A stretch of DNA of 64,000 nt from Kitagawia praeruptora (GCA_037693485.1 CM075348.1:35582501-35646500), one strand, 5' to 3'. Positions 35,407 through 48,258 are shown, numbered from the stretch's first letter. The notes: generated by a model from the sequence alone, not told the origin. Program-made: numbers and translations.

Positions 35407-35795
35407 CTTAGAAGGTGTTTGGCTGGGCTTAAAGCCAACACCATTTGGCTTTAAGTTAAAAACGCCCCGTTTGGCTACTCCAGCTTTAAACTGGCTTTAA
35501 GTTAAAAAATTGCTTTAAGTCATAAGTTCCATTTAGGTACTTTTGACTTATGACTTATGGATTTTATTTTATTTTCACAATTCTTGTAAAACTTAAATAT
35601 CATTAATTTTAATTTTTTTTAAGTCAAATTTCACTTTAAGTCAAAATTATTAAACCCCCATTTGACTTTAAGTAAAATTACCCAAACATTTTCATTCAAT
35701 TTAAAGTAAACAATTTTACTTTCTCCTTTAAGTTAAAAATACCTCCATTAAATAAAAAATAACTTATTTTAAACAATCTCAAACACACTCTTAAG
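35407..35795. mobile_element. MITE-like repeat with imperfect terminal inverted repeats
   Basis: The left end CTTAGAAGGTGTTTGG and right end CAAACACACTCTTAAG are imperfect inverted copies. The inside repeats words such as GGCTTTAAGTTAAAA and ACTTATGACTTAT. Size and ends suggest a small non-autonomous DNA transposon. No clear target duplication was found. Confidence 0.35.
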
Positions 35796-36640
35796 GGTAG
35801 AGAGACAATGGGATGCCTTTTGAATGACGGGTTTAAACACTTAAGGGATATATTTCTATAAATTTTGGTACAAATTATTTTTTTTTGAATAAATATTGTA
35901 GAATGTAAATTACAATTATCTCTAAAGGTGTACAAATGGCTTCATACAAGACTTTTATATGATTAATAATATCCATAAATATATGCTGTCAGTATGTATT
36001 TACTCATAAACTTTTGTACTTATATTTACAGATTTCATGATCTATTTGAACTCTAGTTATTTAATACAAGTCATTTAAATAAAATTTAAAATTCTACATA
36101 AACAAATATCACATTCTTTAATATATCACATACATTAATCAATCTTTTTTATTTTAAAATAAATTTTGATAAACAAAAATCAAACCAAACCGGAACAAAT
36201 GACTCCCATCACCGATCACACACACATGACAAGTATATAATAGTATATTATGAACGCTACGCTCTCGGTAATTGTCAAGATAAATACGCGAAGAACGTGA
36301 GCTAAATTTACTAATTTAGTATTGAGTACTGTAAAAAAAAATAAACACGTGTTCCATGACACCGGAGGCCAAGTACACATGAACCCAGAGGCCCAAACCA
36401 CACAAAACTATATTTAAAAATGGAAATTTTGTTTATTTAGGTAATAGAAAATGTAGATAAATTACTTCAAAAAAAAAAGAGAAAATGTAGATAAATACAT
36501 CACAATATACTCAGTATCCTATCTAAATTATTCAACATATAATAATTAATTCATATAAAAAGGCATTTTTCATTCATTATGCACACCTTTTTAAACGTTT
36601 TTGGCAACTTCTTAATTATAAAATATAAGAGTAAAGTTAT
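35796..36640. other. Intergenic DNA, nothing recognised
   Basis: AT-rich with no convincing ORF, RNA gene or transposon end. Confidence 0.5.
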
Positions 36641-36996
36641 ATGAAATACTCATTTAATTGGATTGGAGTACTTTGAGTATATATATATTTTGCATTCAAA
36701 ATTTTGCAAACTTTATTATTTTGCAAAGCTTATTACATAGATATCACTATTTCATCAAAAATCTTGAAAATTTTGTATATTTTGCCAACAAAATATTGCA
36801 AAATGAATTGTTCTGCAAAACACATTTGGGTTGCAAAACATAAAGAATTTTCAAGATGAATATATTGCAAAACATACATGATTTTTAAGATTATCAATGA
36901 AATTATGATTTTCATATAACAAGATTTGCAAAATAATAAATTTAAAATATTTTAAATGCAGCTCGTATATGTACTCTAAGTAAATGAGTAATCCAT
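36641..36996. mobile_element. Fold-back MITE upstream of the host gene
   Basis: The whole 356 bp folds on itself. ATGAAATACTCATTTA at the left matches the reverse complement of the right end (ATGGATTACTCATTTA). Further in, GAGTAC, TTTTGCAAA and AATTTTCAAGA blocks also pair in mirror order around about 36818. It encodes nothing. Exact ends and target duplication are uncertain. Confidence 0.6.
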
Positions 36997-37008
36997 AAAA
37001 TTTTTATC

Positions 37009-37018
37009 TATAAATATA
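37009..37018 (+). promoter_or_regulatory. Possible TATA box of the host gene
   Basis: CTATAAATAT lies about 600 bp before the start codon in front of a C/T-richer stretch that could be the 5' UTR (about 37180-37620). Weak evidence only. Confidence 0.25.
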
Positions 37019-37624
37019 AATATGATTTTCAAAATAAAATTAAATATGTAAAAATAATAGTGTATATTTTCGGATTAGAACAAAAAAAACAAAAAAAAAC
37101 AGGGAGTGACAACATAGGAAAGAAAAAGGCGTGTGAAAGCAAAAGAACACTAGTTCAATTCTCGTCATCATTTCAGAAAATCTCACAACAAATTCATCTT
37201 TAATATCTCTTCCATATACATACACCGTACCCTCTAAACGTTACACAGACTTATCATTTCTTCTACAATAAAAAACGTTCCTTCTTTTATTTTGTTCTGT
37301 ATCTATAATTGTGTGTGTACAGGCGGTTTCATTCACAATTTGCAAGCTTCTGAGCAGCCCTTTTTTCTTCAATTTAAGATGCTCATCTTTATTTTTCATC
37401 AAACAGTCAAGATAGACAAGACCCAGTTGGTGAATTTGTGGAATTAAGTTGTTTTTGGTTGATTTTCAACACCCCTTTTCTGGTTTGTTGATTTTCTTGA
37501 TTTATTTTGTTTAAAGATTTGATCTTTATGTTCTGTTCTTTGTTTTATTTTGTTTTGTGGGTTGTTTTAATTTTTAATTTTTTGGTGTTTTGTTGATTTG
37601 GTTATTAGATTTGAGCTTTGTGGA

Positions 37625-40000
37625 ATGGAGGGTAGGAGAAGATACAGGAGAGATAAGTATAATCAAGAAGTTGCAAAAGTTAACCAAAAGTCATCTGGAG
37701 GTATGTTAATACTCTGCTTCTTTTCTTCTTCTTATGTGTCGTGTGTGTGTGAAGTGTTGTTTTTTTTTTTTTTTATGTTAATGTGTAGTGATTTTTTATT
37801 CTTTTTATGAAATTTGTGCTGTTTATTTGTTTGTAGATTTTTTATGATGAGTTTTGTTTGGTGTGCTGAGGTATGATTTGTTTAATTTGCCTTTTGTGAA
37901 GTTTTAGATGGTAGGGTTTGTAAAGATGAAATTTTGGGCTAATTGTAAGTTTAATTTTGCTATGTTGTGATTTGAGGTGTGCTTACATTTCATCTTTCCT
38001 AGACGGAAAGCGGTATGCAGTGTGTATGTTCTGTTTTGTTTGATGTGCAACATTTTGATTTAAGGTTTTTGTGTGTTAATTTAAATTTGTTTAGCAGATT
38101 ATTTCGAAGTTTGTTTCTTTTGTATGAATTGCTACTGTTTTGTTCAGTTTGATCTGTCACGTTGTGATTTAAAGTTTTTGTGTCTTAATTAAATTTGTTT
38201 AGCAGATAATTTTCAAAGTTTGTATATTTTGTATGAATTGCTAATGTTTTGTTCTGTTTGATCTTCCCCGTTGTGATTTAAGGTTTTTGTGTCTTAATTT
38301 AAATTTGTTTTAGCAGATGATTCTTCAAAGTTTGTATCTTTTGTATGATTTGGCTATCAGTTGGTCCTTTCTCAATATAGAACTTCAAAACTGATGACTT
38401 TTGATGTAATTGTATCCTGTCAATATATTTTCCTTTTATCTATGTGTGTGTATCTTGTGATGAGGGCTATTCTACTTTATATATAAAAAAAGTTGTTAAA
38501 AAACAGTAATTTTTAGCTCTGTGTCTGGAACTGGTCTCTATTGAACTCTGTATTATTGTTGTTATGTTGCTGAGGGTAATTCATTAGAATCATTTTCAAA
38601 TAACAAATTGATAATAGTAAGCATGGTGCAAGTTCTGGAAGTTTATGCACGGTTGGGTTGTAAATAAGTAATTGGTTCTTGCTTTTTATGCACAGTGACT
38701 TTGACGGTTCATTGTTTTGTGTGTCACATCTAATTTTTGTTATTACTACTGTCTTGTCGATGATCTTTAGCTAGTATTTACTACGCAGTATTGCACTTTC
38801 TTCAAGTCTTGCTGTCTTTCGCAACTTTGTTTCCTTTTTTTTTTTTGCCACCATTTTGCAGTATTTAGTTTTTGAAACTTGAGAATGATAGATGGAACTG
38901 AGGGTAACGCTGATCATATCTCTTCAGGTGACTGGCAACAAACTGTCCCGTCATGGGAGAAGAAGTTTTGCACCTCAATTTGTAAAGTTCCGTGGAACAG
39001 GATCGTGGATGCTAAGAAGTATTTGCACTGCCATGACAATGTGATGAATTGGGATGACTTTGCTGCCAAAGAAGCATTTGACAATGCTAAGATGAGGTAC
39101 TATGCAGAGACGCATGGTCTTCCTTGCGAGATAGAAATGCCAGATCCTGATAAATATATTGATGAAATTGACTGGGAATGCCAAATTGATCAAGACCTGC
39201 TGCATGACTTGGTAAAGAAACCAGTGGATGTTGATATGGTAAGAAAGCGTGAGAATATAGTGATTTTTGGTGACAGTTTCTTGCAAGATCAAGGATTCTC
39301 GAGTACAGGTTGGGGAGATGGTTTGGAAGAATCCAAGGAAATTCCCAAAATTTCATCTAATGTTGATGAAGATAAACCTTGGGAACATAAAGTTAGTCAA
39401 AACAATGGACCTGTCGAAGGTAATGCATGGGCAAATTCAGGCTACAATTCCTGGGGTTGGTACGACAACAATAATACACCCGTGGGAGGTTACGGTTGGG
39501 GGTGTAGTGGTCCTAGTGGATGGGAAGATGGTTGGAATGATTCCCGGGGTTGGTATAATTATGGGAATAATAATGCCCAAGAAGAGTATGTCGACGAAGA
39601 TCCGAATGCGATATATGGTGGTGCATGGTATGCAGAGACTACTCGCAAAGGGGGGGACACTGGTAATAGATTTTGCGTGCCGGAGCACATTGGTTACCTT
39701 CCATCGGACTATAGGCCATACAACAATAATTACATGCCAAGGCATGAAAACCCACAGTACAACAATAATTACATGCCAAGGCATGAAACCCCACAGTTTC
39801 ATGGCAGCAACTACCAAAAGAATCAGTCGAGGAGGAATGCTGATAGTGCAAGAAATAAAGTAAATTTTGTGCCGGAGCAGCAAGCAGCGAATAAGTGGAG
39901 TGCTTCAAGGGAGAAGTTAACGACCTCATGTGCACCTGTTGTTAGCCAAGTATCTGGCAAACCCCAAAATCGCTGGAGCATGGATAAGCCAGTCTCTTGA
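37625..40000 (+). CDS. Plant-conserved protein of unknown function, two exons
   Basis: Exon 1 is 37625-37700 (a basic start, MEGRRRYRRDKYNQEV) and ends GAG|GTATGT. Exon 2 most likely begins at 38928 after TCTCTTCAG and runs to TGA at 39998-40000, giving 382 residues. An acceptor at 38892 would keep the frame and add 12 residues. A conserved-looking core follows: DWQQTVPSWEKKFC (27-40), PW (47-48), NWDDFAAKEAFDNAK, GLPCEI and PDPDKYIDEIDW (to 108). The second half is rich in Gly, Trp, Asn and Tyr, with a 13-residue tandem duplication YNNNYMPRHE-N/T-PQ (39720-39797). I recall similar plant proteins without a known role. It has no stops or frameshifts and is the only intact host gene here. Confidence 0.8.
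37701..38927 (+). other. Intron of the host gene
   Basis: A 1.2-kb T-rich intron from GTATGT to TTCAG. It contains a loosely repeated word (GTGATTTAAGGTTTTTGTGT, three copies between 37970 and 38310). Confidence 0.7.
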
Positions 40001-40500
40001 AACCTTAAGCATTTTGATAAGTAGTACCAGACTTGATTAGAGCTCTGTTTGGCTTGTTTGGTTGGTTTAATCTAGGTTGGAGATTGTCTTTCAAGATTTT
40101 GAATGTGTTTGTGAAGTTAAAATATCATTAAATTTGTTTGTTATGTTTTTTTATGGGTACCATTCATGTGACCAAATTTCTCTCTGCTTCTGTTTCTCAT
40201 TATATAGTAGTATGCTAATCAGTAGAGGCTCTAGATTTTGGTCCTCACTCGGGCTACTTCATTTGGGTAGACAGGCAGTGCTGTTCACTTTGTTTCTTTA
40301 TTTAAACATATCCATCACTTATCAGTAATGATGAGCTGTAACCGGAGACTGAAAGTTTCATACAGGCTTAGCCAAAAATAAACAGAAAAATGGAAAGCTC
40401 CATTCTACTTTCTATCTCTGGGAAATAGCATTTTTAAGAAAGAATGACAATAATACATCAAAATCAGATAATTTGTACGAAAATAACACTTTTTGGAACT
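40001..40500 (+). other. 3' flank of the host gene
   Basis: Likely 3' UTR followed by intergenic DNA. AATAAA at 40377-40382 is a possible poly(A) signal but is about 380 bases from the stop, so nearer weaker signals may be used. Confidence 0.4.
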
Positions 40501-40761
40501 GGTGGCCAAAAGTACCCCACAGTTACGCATTTCACAGAAGGGTAATATAAAAAAATCATGTTACGCATTTCTCATGTGGGTAAATAATAGAAAATTTTCT
40601 CCTATTACCCCTTTTTAAAATGCGTAATAGCATTTACCCATTTTCAAAATGCGTAATAGAGAAGTACTGTTTCACCTATTACCCCTTTTTAAAATGCGTA
40701 ATTAGTATAAAACCTATTACCCCTATTTCAAATGCGTAATAGCGGGGTATTTATGGCCACC
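40501..40761. mobile_element. Fold-back element with ATGCGTAAT repeats
   Basis: The left end GGTGGCCAAAAGTACCCC and the right end, read in reverse (GGTGGCCATAAATACCCC), form inverted repeats of about 32 bp continuing into TTACGCATTT. Between them AAAATGCGTAAT and CTATTACCCCTTTTT recur several times. It encodes nothing. Confidence 0.6.
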
Positions 40762-40845
40762 ATCATCATTTTGGGGTATTCTTGTAACGGTGGGATGCAT
40801 TTTGGGGTATTTATGGCCAAAGCCCCATTTTTAAAGTAACTTATA

Positions 40846-40872
40846 CTAGCCGTGCGAAATACGGCCCGGAAT
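40846..40872 (-). mobile_element. Weak Helitron 3' end candidate
   Basis: Minus strand reads GCCGT, a 7-base loop, ACGGC and then CTAG-T, but the stem runs into CTAG with no spacer, which is unusual. No partner 5' end was found. Confidence 0.25.
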
Positions 40873-40886
40873 ATTAATACACTATT

Positions 40887-41050
40887 TAATTATGTAGTAT
40901 AGAGAATCAAATCCGGGATAAAACTAAAAAATTAAAATAAATAAATTTTTATAATTATTTAGTTGTAAGAAATCGAACCCGAGGTGAAGTTAAAAAATAA
41001 TCAAAGTAAATAAATCTTGTATAATTATGTAGTTGTAATTAATCGAATTT
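40887..41050. repeat. Tandem repeat, unit about 65-70 bp
   Basis: Two full units (from 40887 and 40952) and a partial third (from 41022) each start TAATTATNTAGT and continue with AATCGAACCCGAGGT-like text and AAATAAAT. Confidence 0.6.
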
Positions 41051-42022
41051 CGAATTTAGTGATAATCAAATTTGGCATTTTGGTACTTTGGTACTATTAT
41101 TTTGGTACTATTGTGTACCATTAAACATGGTTTTACACATTAATAAAGAGTATAGATTTAAAGAAGAGGATATAATGAGTAAGAACATCTTCAATGCGAT
41201 TATATATATCGATTATGTAAAACAGTGATTATGCAGAATTTGTTGAATCTATAAATTAATGTAGTCCAATTGATATTATGTAAATAAATGGTTATGTGTT
41301 GTTTTTGTAAGGGGAATTAATTCAATATTGAAAAATCATACGGCATCTATAAAAATCATCGAATCGAACATATAAAAATCATCGAGTCGAATAAACATAA
41401 AAAAGATCATATCGCTGATGTCTTCATGGAGAGATAGTCAAGCGATTTGTTGAAATTGATATATGTATATGTACCCACTTCGTCACAACTAGTTTGAGCT
41501 AATGATCGTAATTGTTGCGATCCCATAAAATTCTTTATTACTGAATCAAATCTTGAAATTCCCGCAGATCTAACATTCCGAACATTAAATTACACTGAAA
41601 CACATTAAGTTCTCGGAAGAAGAGAATAAACAAAACCCAAATAAATTAGGAACAAAACTCACCAAGAAACAAATAATCTAAAAAGCCTGAAATTTTTACC
41701 CATGGAGGATTATTGAAAAAAACAAGAATAAACCAAAGAAATTAACTGATTTGGGGCTTTCCATCGTGAAAACAGATGGAAGCCCCTAGTGGCCGCTATG
41801 AAAAGAAGAACGAGGGTTTGGGAAAGGGAGGGACCTGAAAATCAAATGGTTAATCTGCATTTTGTTCGCCCACTCTTCATTTGTTAAAAATACAAATAAA
41901 TGATGATGACATGATGATATGTTAATTTTAGAGTTTTGGCAAAAATGAATTAAAGCACTTCCAATGGAAGAGAGCCCTTAACTATAAAATCTATGTGGCA
42001 TATAGGATAATATGTAAAAAAA
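41051..42022. other. Intergenic DNA with one strong hairpin
   Basis: No gene recognised. At 41753-41786 GGGGCTTTCCATC pairs with GATGGAAGCCCC across a short loop with one bulged base. Confidence 0.5.
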
Positions 42023-42027
42023 ACATG

Positions 42028-43085
42028 TGTTGGACCTGGAGTATTGCAGAAGGGGGGGGGGGTTGAATGCAATACTGATAAAATCGAATCTTTAAATCAA
42101 TAACGAAAATAAAGATTATAGAGATTATCAGTAGATGTATGCAAGCAATAAGTGAAACAAGATTTCTCACAAAATAAATGTTTTATTTATTTTGTGTGAA
42201 GTGTTGCTATAACCTGGAGAGAGTTTCTCTAGCTTCGATATCTCAAGAGATACAGATTGCTTCGTGTGCGTACATGAATAGAAAAGAATCTAGATGTATC
42301 TAAGTAGACTAAGATACTCTGTTGTCCCTATCGCATGGGGTGTTGAGCTGCTGTCGTTTTCAAGTGGCAGCTCATTACAATTTGCACACCCATGTGACTT
42401 TCCCTAATTGCTATACAGACAGGATAAACCTTATAAGTAAAGCAACCTAGATTCTTTCTATTTCTAGCTAATACAATTCTAGTAGATGTGGATATCACAT
42501 GCTCCTCGAATTGACAACCTTGTCTTGTGAATCTCTTAAGCTTCTGTCGTAGTCTTGCAGGTCTGCTACAAACGATAGTGTGTTGCAGCAAATCTGTTTC
42601 TTGAACATGTAACCTGTCACGGGCTTTGACTGAGAAAATACCCAATTCAAATAATTCAAGGTGACAATAACCTTAACTGCAGAGTCTGCTGTCAAAGGAA
42701 TATTCAGAGATTGACAGTACTAGCTCCCGCCAATGTTGCTGTCGGAGCTCCAGACTTGCTGTCAAGTGTGAGAATGTTACTGTCTCTTGCTTCGGCCAAT
42801 GTTGTTGTCAAATGTAGCTTTGTCGTGACTTTGCAACATTTGTCTTCTTGTAACATTACTGTCAGGGACATGACAGTTACTTTTATTCTTGCTGTCTTCT
42901 GGATGCATTCCTTGAGGCTTGAACAAACATATGAACTTCTCCCAAATCATACATTTATTACATGACAGCAATTATTTGAATACGAAGACATACTATGGTT
43001 GTGACAGTATGTTCAACTTAGTAAAAACTAAGTACAGGGAAATATAGTTAAGTTGTCTCTATGCTATCACCCATAAATCCCAACA
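42028..43085 (-). repeat. 3' LTR of the outer Sirevirus
   Basis: Plus-strand ends TGTTGGACC and AATCCCAACA share a TGTTGG/CCAACA inverted terminus. A run of ten G at about 42052 leads into TTGAATGC, similar to the other two Sirevirus LTRs here. ATCTCCCCC next to it (43086-43094) is the polypurine tract. TGACAG or CTGTCA occurs at least eight times. Confidence 0.8.
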
Positions 43086-43306
43086 ATCTCCCCCAATTTG
43101 TTTTTATGGACAATAACAACAAATTTACAATCAAAACGTGCTGACAACTTAACTAACATAGATCAGAATAGCTTAAATACTATAACTGATAAATGTTAAA
43201 GAAAAATCTAGAACATGAAGCTTATGAATTTACTACAAATCAATTGCTCCTATTGAATGAGAAAATCAGAGTTTAACTTAGCTTGATTTTGGCAGTCTTC
43301 AATTGT

Positions 43307-46300
43307 TCAGATTTTTCCCTCTCTTCTGAGAGCTTCATTTCTTGCTTTTCTGAGGTCCTCAACTAAAGCTTTTTCTTCTGGTGATCTAGCATCATCTTCA
43401 ATGTCTTCAATGTACCCTTGTATCACTCGAGAAGTAAATACTTTAGCATCTTTTACATCAAACCAAGTTTCAAAATCATACGTGTATGTTCTGAACTTCA
43501 GAATTCCTTGGATGAATTTGAACCTCCTTCCAGGAAAAGCATTTAAGGATTCTCTTCTATTTCTGTCTAGCTTTGGATCTTCATCTCTCCTTTCATCAAA
43601 TATAACCTCTAGTTCCCAAGCAACTAGCATTTCGAGCTTATGAACAGATCCAACAACTTTCCAGTAGAGATCCTTCAGTATACTGGTCCTCAGCTTGTGA
43701 AAACTATCAACATAGATTTATTGTTTGTCATTCTTGATTCTCAGAGGATTATCCAGTACACAGGGCTGATAACATGCTTCCTCACTGAATAGCTTGTTGA
43801 GTTTCTTGTAGCTTTCCTTCAGTTGAGCTTCTAGGTCTTCAGCACCTTGTTTGGCAGATGTGGCAGGTTTGGTAGGTTTGGTGGATTGGGATGATTTAGC
43901 TTTAGCAGCCTGATAAGCTTGTTCTGCTTCATATTCAGCCATGCCAGCCTTTGTAAAAGGACGATGTGCTGCTACAAGGTCCACATTAGGCATTGGTTCC
44001 CCATCAGAACTAACTTCAAGGTCTGCATCATCATGTGCTCTCCAGTCACCATACTTCTCATAGAATTCAGCATATCTTTGAGCATAGTATTCTTTGACAT
44101 GCTCTAAGATACTGTTGGAAACATCTTGGTTTGTTTCCATGAGAGTGATCATCATTTCCAAAACGAAGAAATCAATTCTTCTCCTTACCTTTACCTTATT
44201 GCATGAGATATCACGCATGCCTACCACAATTGAGACTATCTCCATAGTGAAGTCTGGTTCTACAGTTATACATGTAGTTCCACAGTCCTTAAGATCATAC
44301 TTTCGTACCTTTTTGTTGACTGGGTCCAGTTCCACTGAGACAGATGATATGCTCCCATCAATTGACTTTTTCAATAGTTCAAAACTATTTACTTTTCTCT
44401 TATCAATGGGCTTCTCTGTCAAAACTGCTCCATACTTCTTTTTCTTTGCTGCTGCAACTGTCTTCCCTTTTATCTTGGTTGTACGATAGGCTTGGGCTCT
44501 TGTCTTCCTTCTGTTAGATGTGAAATTCTTGACAAGCTTTCGTACTTTGACAGTTTCTTCAAGTTGATCCTTGACAGCATCTTTCATGACAGCAACTTTG
44601 ACAGCTTCGACTGTTTGGCTCTTGACAACAACTTTCACTTGGGTGTCTTCAGCCAATTTGACAGTATCCTTGTTGACAGTATCTTTTTCAGCATTAAAGC
44701 ATTCAACAGCTAATCTCAAGATACTTGCCTCCAAGGCTTCACAAATTTCTAACTCCCCTTTTTCCTTGACAGCATCTTTCTTTTCAATACTGGGAGTTTC
44801 TTGCTCTTCTTGGGTAGAATCCATCTGAGTTTGTGTAGCAACATTCTCAGATGCTTCTTTTCTAGAACTCCTGAATCTTCCAGGTTCACCACTTCCTCCA
44901 ATTTCATCCTCATCATCATCCAAAGTATCATCATAGTTACAGCTTCCTCCCATCTTGGCATTAGCATCAGAGATCAGCTTCTTTATGATTGAGCTAATTT
45001 CCTCATCTCTTTTTGCTAACAGCCTATGAATATCTTTGACAGCTTTAACCTTTTCACTTGTGATACTGGATTTGAGAAGTTTCTTCAGCACTGTCATGAT
45101 TGTTTCAGTGCTTAGTCCTGAGACTTTATCCAATGGTAGGAAATCCAACCTTCTAGCTCCTGTCTTTGGATCCTTCTGAAACACACACCATAAGGATTTT
45201 GAATCACCTCAGGGAGTTTGTCTTCAACCATCCTTTTAATTTGTGCTATCAGACTATCATTGAAGGTTGTTGAATTTCTGACTACCAGGGTTCCAAGGAC
45301 TTGGAGTACTCTAGCATGCAAACTTTGTAAAAGTTGCATTGTGATGAATATGGTCAAACGGTTTCTCAAATAAACCTGAACAACCCATCTTCTTTCCAAG
45401 TTGATTCTCACAGAGATACTTATTACTTTGCTCTTCAGTGTTGATGCCAATTTTGTAAAAGCTCCCCCTGCTTCACTAATTGATTCATCCACCAACTTAC
45501 TGAAATCTTCATCTTTGTTGTTCAAAGTACTCTCCATGTGATCAACCATCATCAATTCTGCATCTTCAAGGGCGTATTCACTTCCATCTGACCAAGTAGT
45601 TCCAGTAGATATGCCAGCAGATATGTCCATATACTCAGGCATTTTGCCTTTGCCTTTACCCAGAGCATTTTGAATTTCTTTTTCTCTCCATTCCTTCTGC
45701 AACTTCTGGAATGGAGCTTCGACTTCCTCAGGATTTGGCTCATTGATTTTCAATGGAGGCAATACTGTTCTTTTAGACTTTTGAGTCCCCTTTAATTGCT
45801 CCAACACTTCCTTGGATAACAATACTGCCTCACCATCTATTTCTGCTTCAAATAATTCACCATCTCTTGTTGCCTTCAGTTCTTCACCAAAGTTTCTTTC
45901 TTCTTTCTCTTGCTCCCCCTCACTTTCATCTCCATCTTTTTCTTCCAAAACTAGCTCCCCCTCACTTGCAGCTTCACCGTGTTTCTCCTTCTCTACCAGG
46001 TTTGCTTTATTCTGATCTACCACTTTCTCTCCCTCACCCTCATTCACCACTTTCTCTCCCTCACCCTCATTCTGATCTACCACTTTCTCCCCCTTAGTTG
46101 GAGTTGGCAGCACTAAGGATGGTAGAGAACGAGTGAAGAGTTTGTTGAATATCAGCAAAACTAGTAGCTACCATAGTAGACAGAGCATCAAGTTTAGCTT
46201 CCATGGATGCACATCTACCCTCAAGGGATTTCAACCTTGATTCAGCTTGTTTAGAAGGACCACCAGTTCTCAGCCTTTTTGGATATAAAGGAAGAGACTG

Positions 46301-47663
46301 GGGCAAGGAGGCTGTGGGGTTTCTCATACACTCATTGTTTTTCTGAGTGATCTCATCACTCCTCAAAGAATGACTCTCAAGGCCTAGTGCCTTTGTGTGT
46401 GGGGTTCCCTCAAGTGCACTCTGGACATGCTCAAGTCCCTCACCTTTTGCCAGCTCGTTTGGCTGCCTCTCATTTTTATGCTCACCTCTCTTTTCTTTTA
46501 TCTCTCTTTTTCTTTTCACTCCCTCACTCATCCTAGATGCATGGGTATGAGCAGTACTTGCATGCATTTTAGTTGAAGAAGTAGAAAGTTTAGATTTTAC
46601 CTTCAAAGCAGAGATAGTAAGTTGATCATCATCTGAAGCATCTTCAACAATGATAGTATCATGATCAAGCTTTGTAGAGGCGACAACATCTTTACCCAAA
46701 ATGTTACTGTCCACAGGTGGGTTGACAACAACTTTTGTGGTGTCTTTGACCGCAGCTGAGGCTGTGACAACAACTTCCTGAAGGTCAGTTGCTCTTTGGA
46801 GTTCGACCAAGATGTTGGCTGTTTCATTTTCTGGCAGAGTACCATCTTGATCTAGCTCAGTGTTTGAGTGAGTGGTGTCCATTTCACTTTGAGAAATGGG
46901 TTCTTGTGGACCACTTGATGGGGGCTCATCCATGACTTGAGATGGATGATCAAAACCTGAAGGGATTGGACTGTCCCCTTCTCTAGGTTGTTGAGAAGAA
47001 ACAATTGATGGATTAGAGAATAAAGAAGGTGATGGTTTAGAAGAGATTTTTGGATGTTCCACAGGGTTAACTTGTGGAACATCAAGAGTAGAAGTTTCAT
47101 GACCCTCACTGTGCCCTATCTCTGTGTGCATTTCTGCAAGTGTAGGCTCCTCATGAGTGAGTACATGAGGTTGTGCTGACTCTTTACAGGATGCCTTGGG
47201 AGACAGGCCAGCTTCAATAGATACTTCTTGTTGAGAAGAGGCATCTAGGGATGTGTTTGATTCCCTTTTACTCTCCACAGCCTTTTGTGAGACTGTGGGG
47301 TGGTTGACAGTGGCTTTGGCTTTCTTAGCTCTCTTCTTCTTAGGCTCAATAGGAACCACTGTGGGTTCACTTTCACTAACATCCTTATTTGCTGCATCAT
47401 GTGCAATTTCTCCCTCAACATTCTCAGAACTACTACCAACACCAGTTTCCAAGGGTCTTTTCTTGGATTCTCGCAAAGTTCTTTTTGTGGTCTTTGGTTG
47501 TCTAGAGAATCTGATAGGAATGTATGTAGTAGAATGTGGGTTAACTAAATTTGGGTCTAATTCAGCTTCATTCTCAAGGGAGAAGACAACATACCCAGAG
47601 GGTAGTGCTACGTCAAGATGAGGCTCTTGATCAGCCATGTGCTTGGTGAAACAGAGTGGAATA
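43307..47663 (-). pseudogene. Sirevirus env-like gene, C-terminal part
   Basis: This continues the gene at 50578-51314 on the far side of the CACTA insertion. The predicted product is hydrophilic and very charged, with Ser/Pro/Glu-rich text, acidic EGEGEKVV repeats near 46090-46010 and long Lys/Glu stretches that may form coiled coils. I see no clear membrane segment or signal peptide. Damage: a frameshift at about 46100-46150, another at about 45173, and TAA at 43718-43720 with the frame open again to 43307. Sirevirus genes in this place are called env-like by position only; a function in entry is not shown. Confidence 0.65.
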
Positions 47664-48111
47664 TGTCACTACTACAAAAAAGCCTAAAGAGAGCACCTAA
47701 AAACCATCTTAGAGACCACCTCAAGAGGGGGTCTCTAGGTCAGTGGTCTCTTAGGATAAGAGACCTCTTCTTTGAGGGGGTTTCTTAAATAGAAATAAGA
47801 GACCATCTATTTAAGAAAAGTGGTCTATAAGGTAGAAGGAAAAGAAACCACTTATTTAGATTAGATGGTCTCTTTGGTTCTAGTAAAGAAACCACATTGG
47901 CCAATAAGTGGTCTGTTTAATTTCACTAAAAAAAAGCAGTTGTCTCTAAAAGGTGGTCTCTTTACTCTGAATAGGATTAAATTTCTCAAATTAATTATAT
48001 TTTTTTATATTATTAATTGTCATTGAGATTGTACTACACTTGCGTAAAGATTTAAATAAAAGGCCATAATGGCTGAAATAAACATTTTTTGTTGATCTGT
48101 GTGTAGGGGAG

Positions 48112-48258
48112 AGCACGGTTCGGTTCGGCTCGATTTTTGGATAAAACCGGAACCGAAAACTTTCGATTTGGGAAATCAAAAACCGAAACCGAACACCGGT
48201 TTCGATTTCAAAAACCTCGGTTCGGTTACAATCGGCTCGGTTTCGGTTTCAAAACCGC
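48112..48258. repeat. GGTTCGG-type low-complexity repeat
   Basis: GGTTCGG, CGGTTTCGG and AACCGAAACCG words in both orientations inside the CACTA element; non-coding. Confidence 0.6.

Noticed and set aside
39437..39883. 148-codon ORF antisense to the host gene
   Set aside because: It is the complement of a Gly/Trp/Asn-rich coding exon and shows no feature of its own.
45812..46097. Plus-strand Ser/Pro-rich ORFs
   Set aside because: They are mirror frames of the acidic repeat of the env-like gene.
47253..47621. 122-codon plus-strand ORF
   Set aside because: It is antisense to the env-like gene; there is no promoter or domain.
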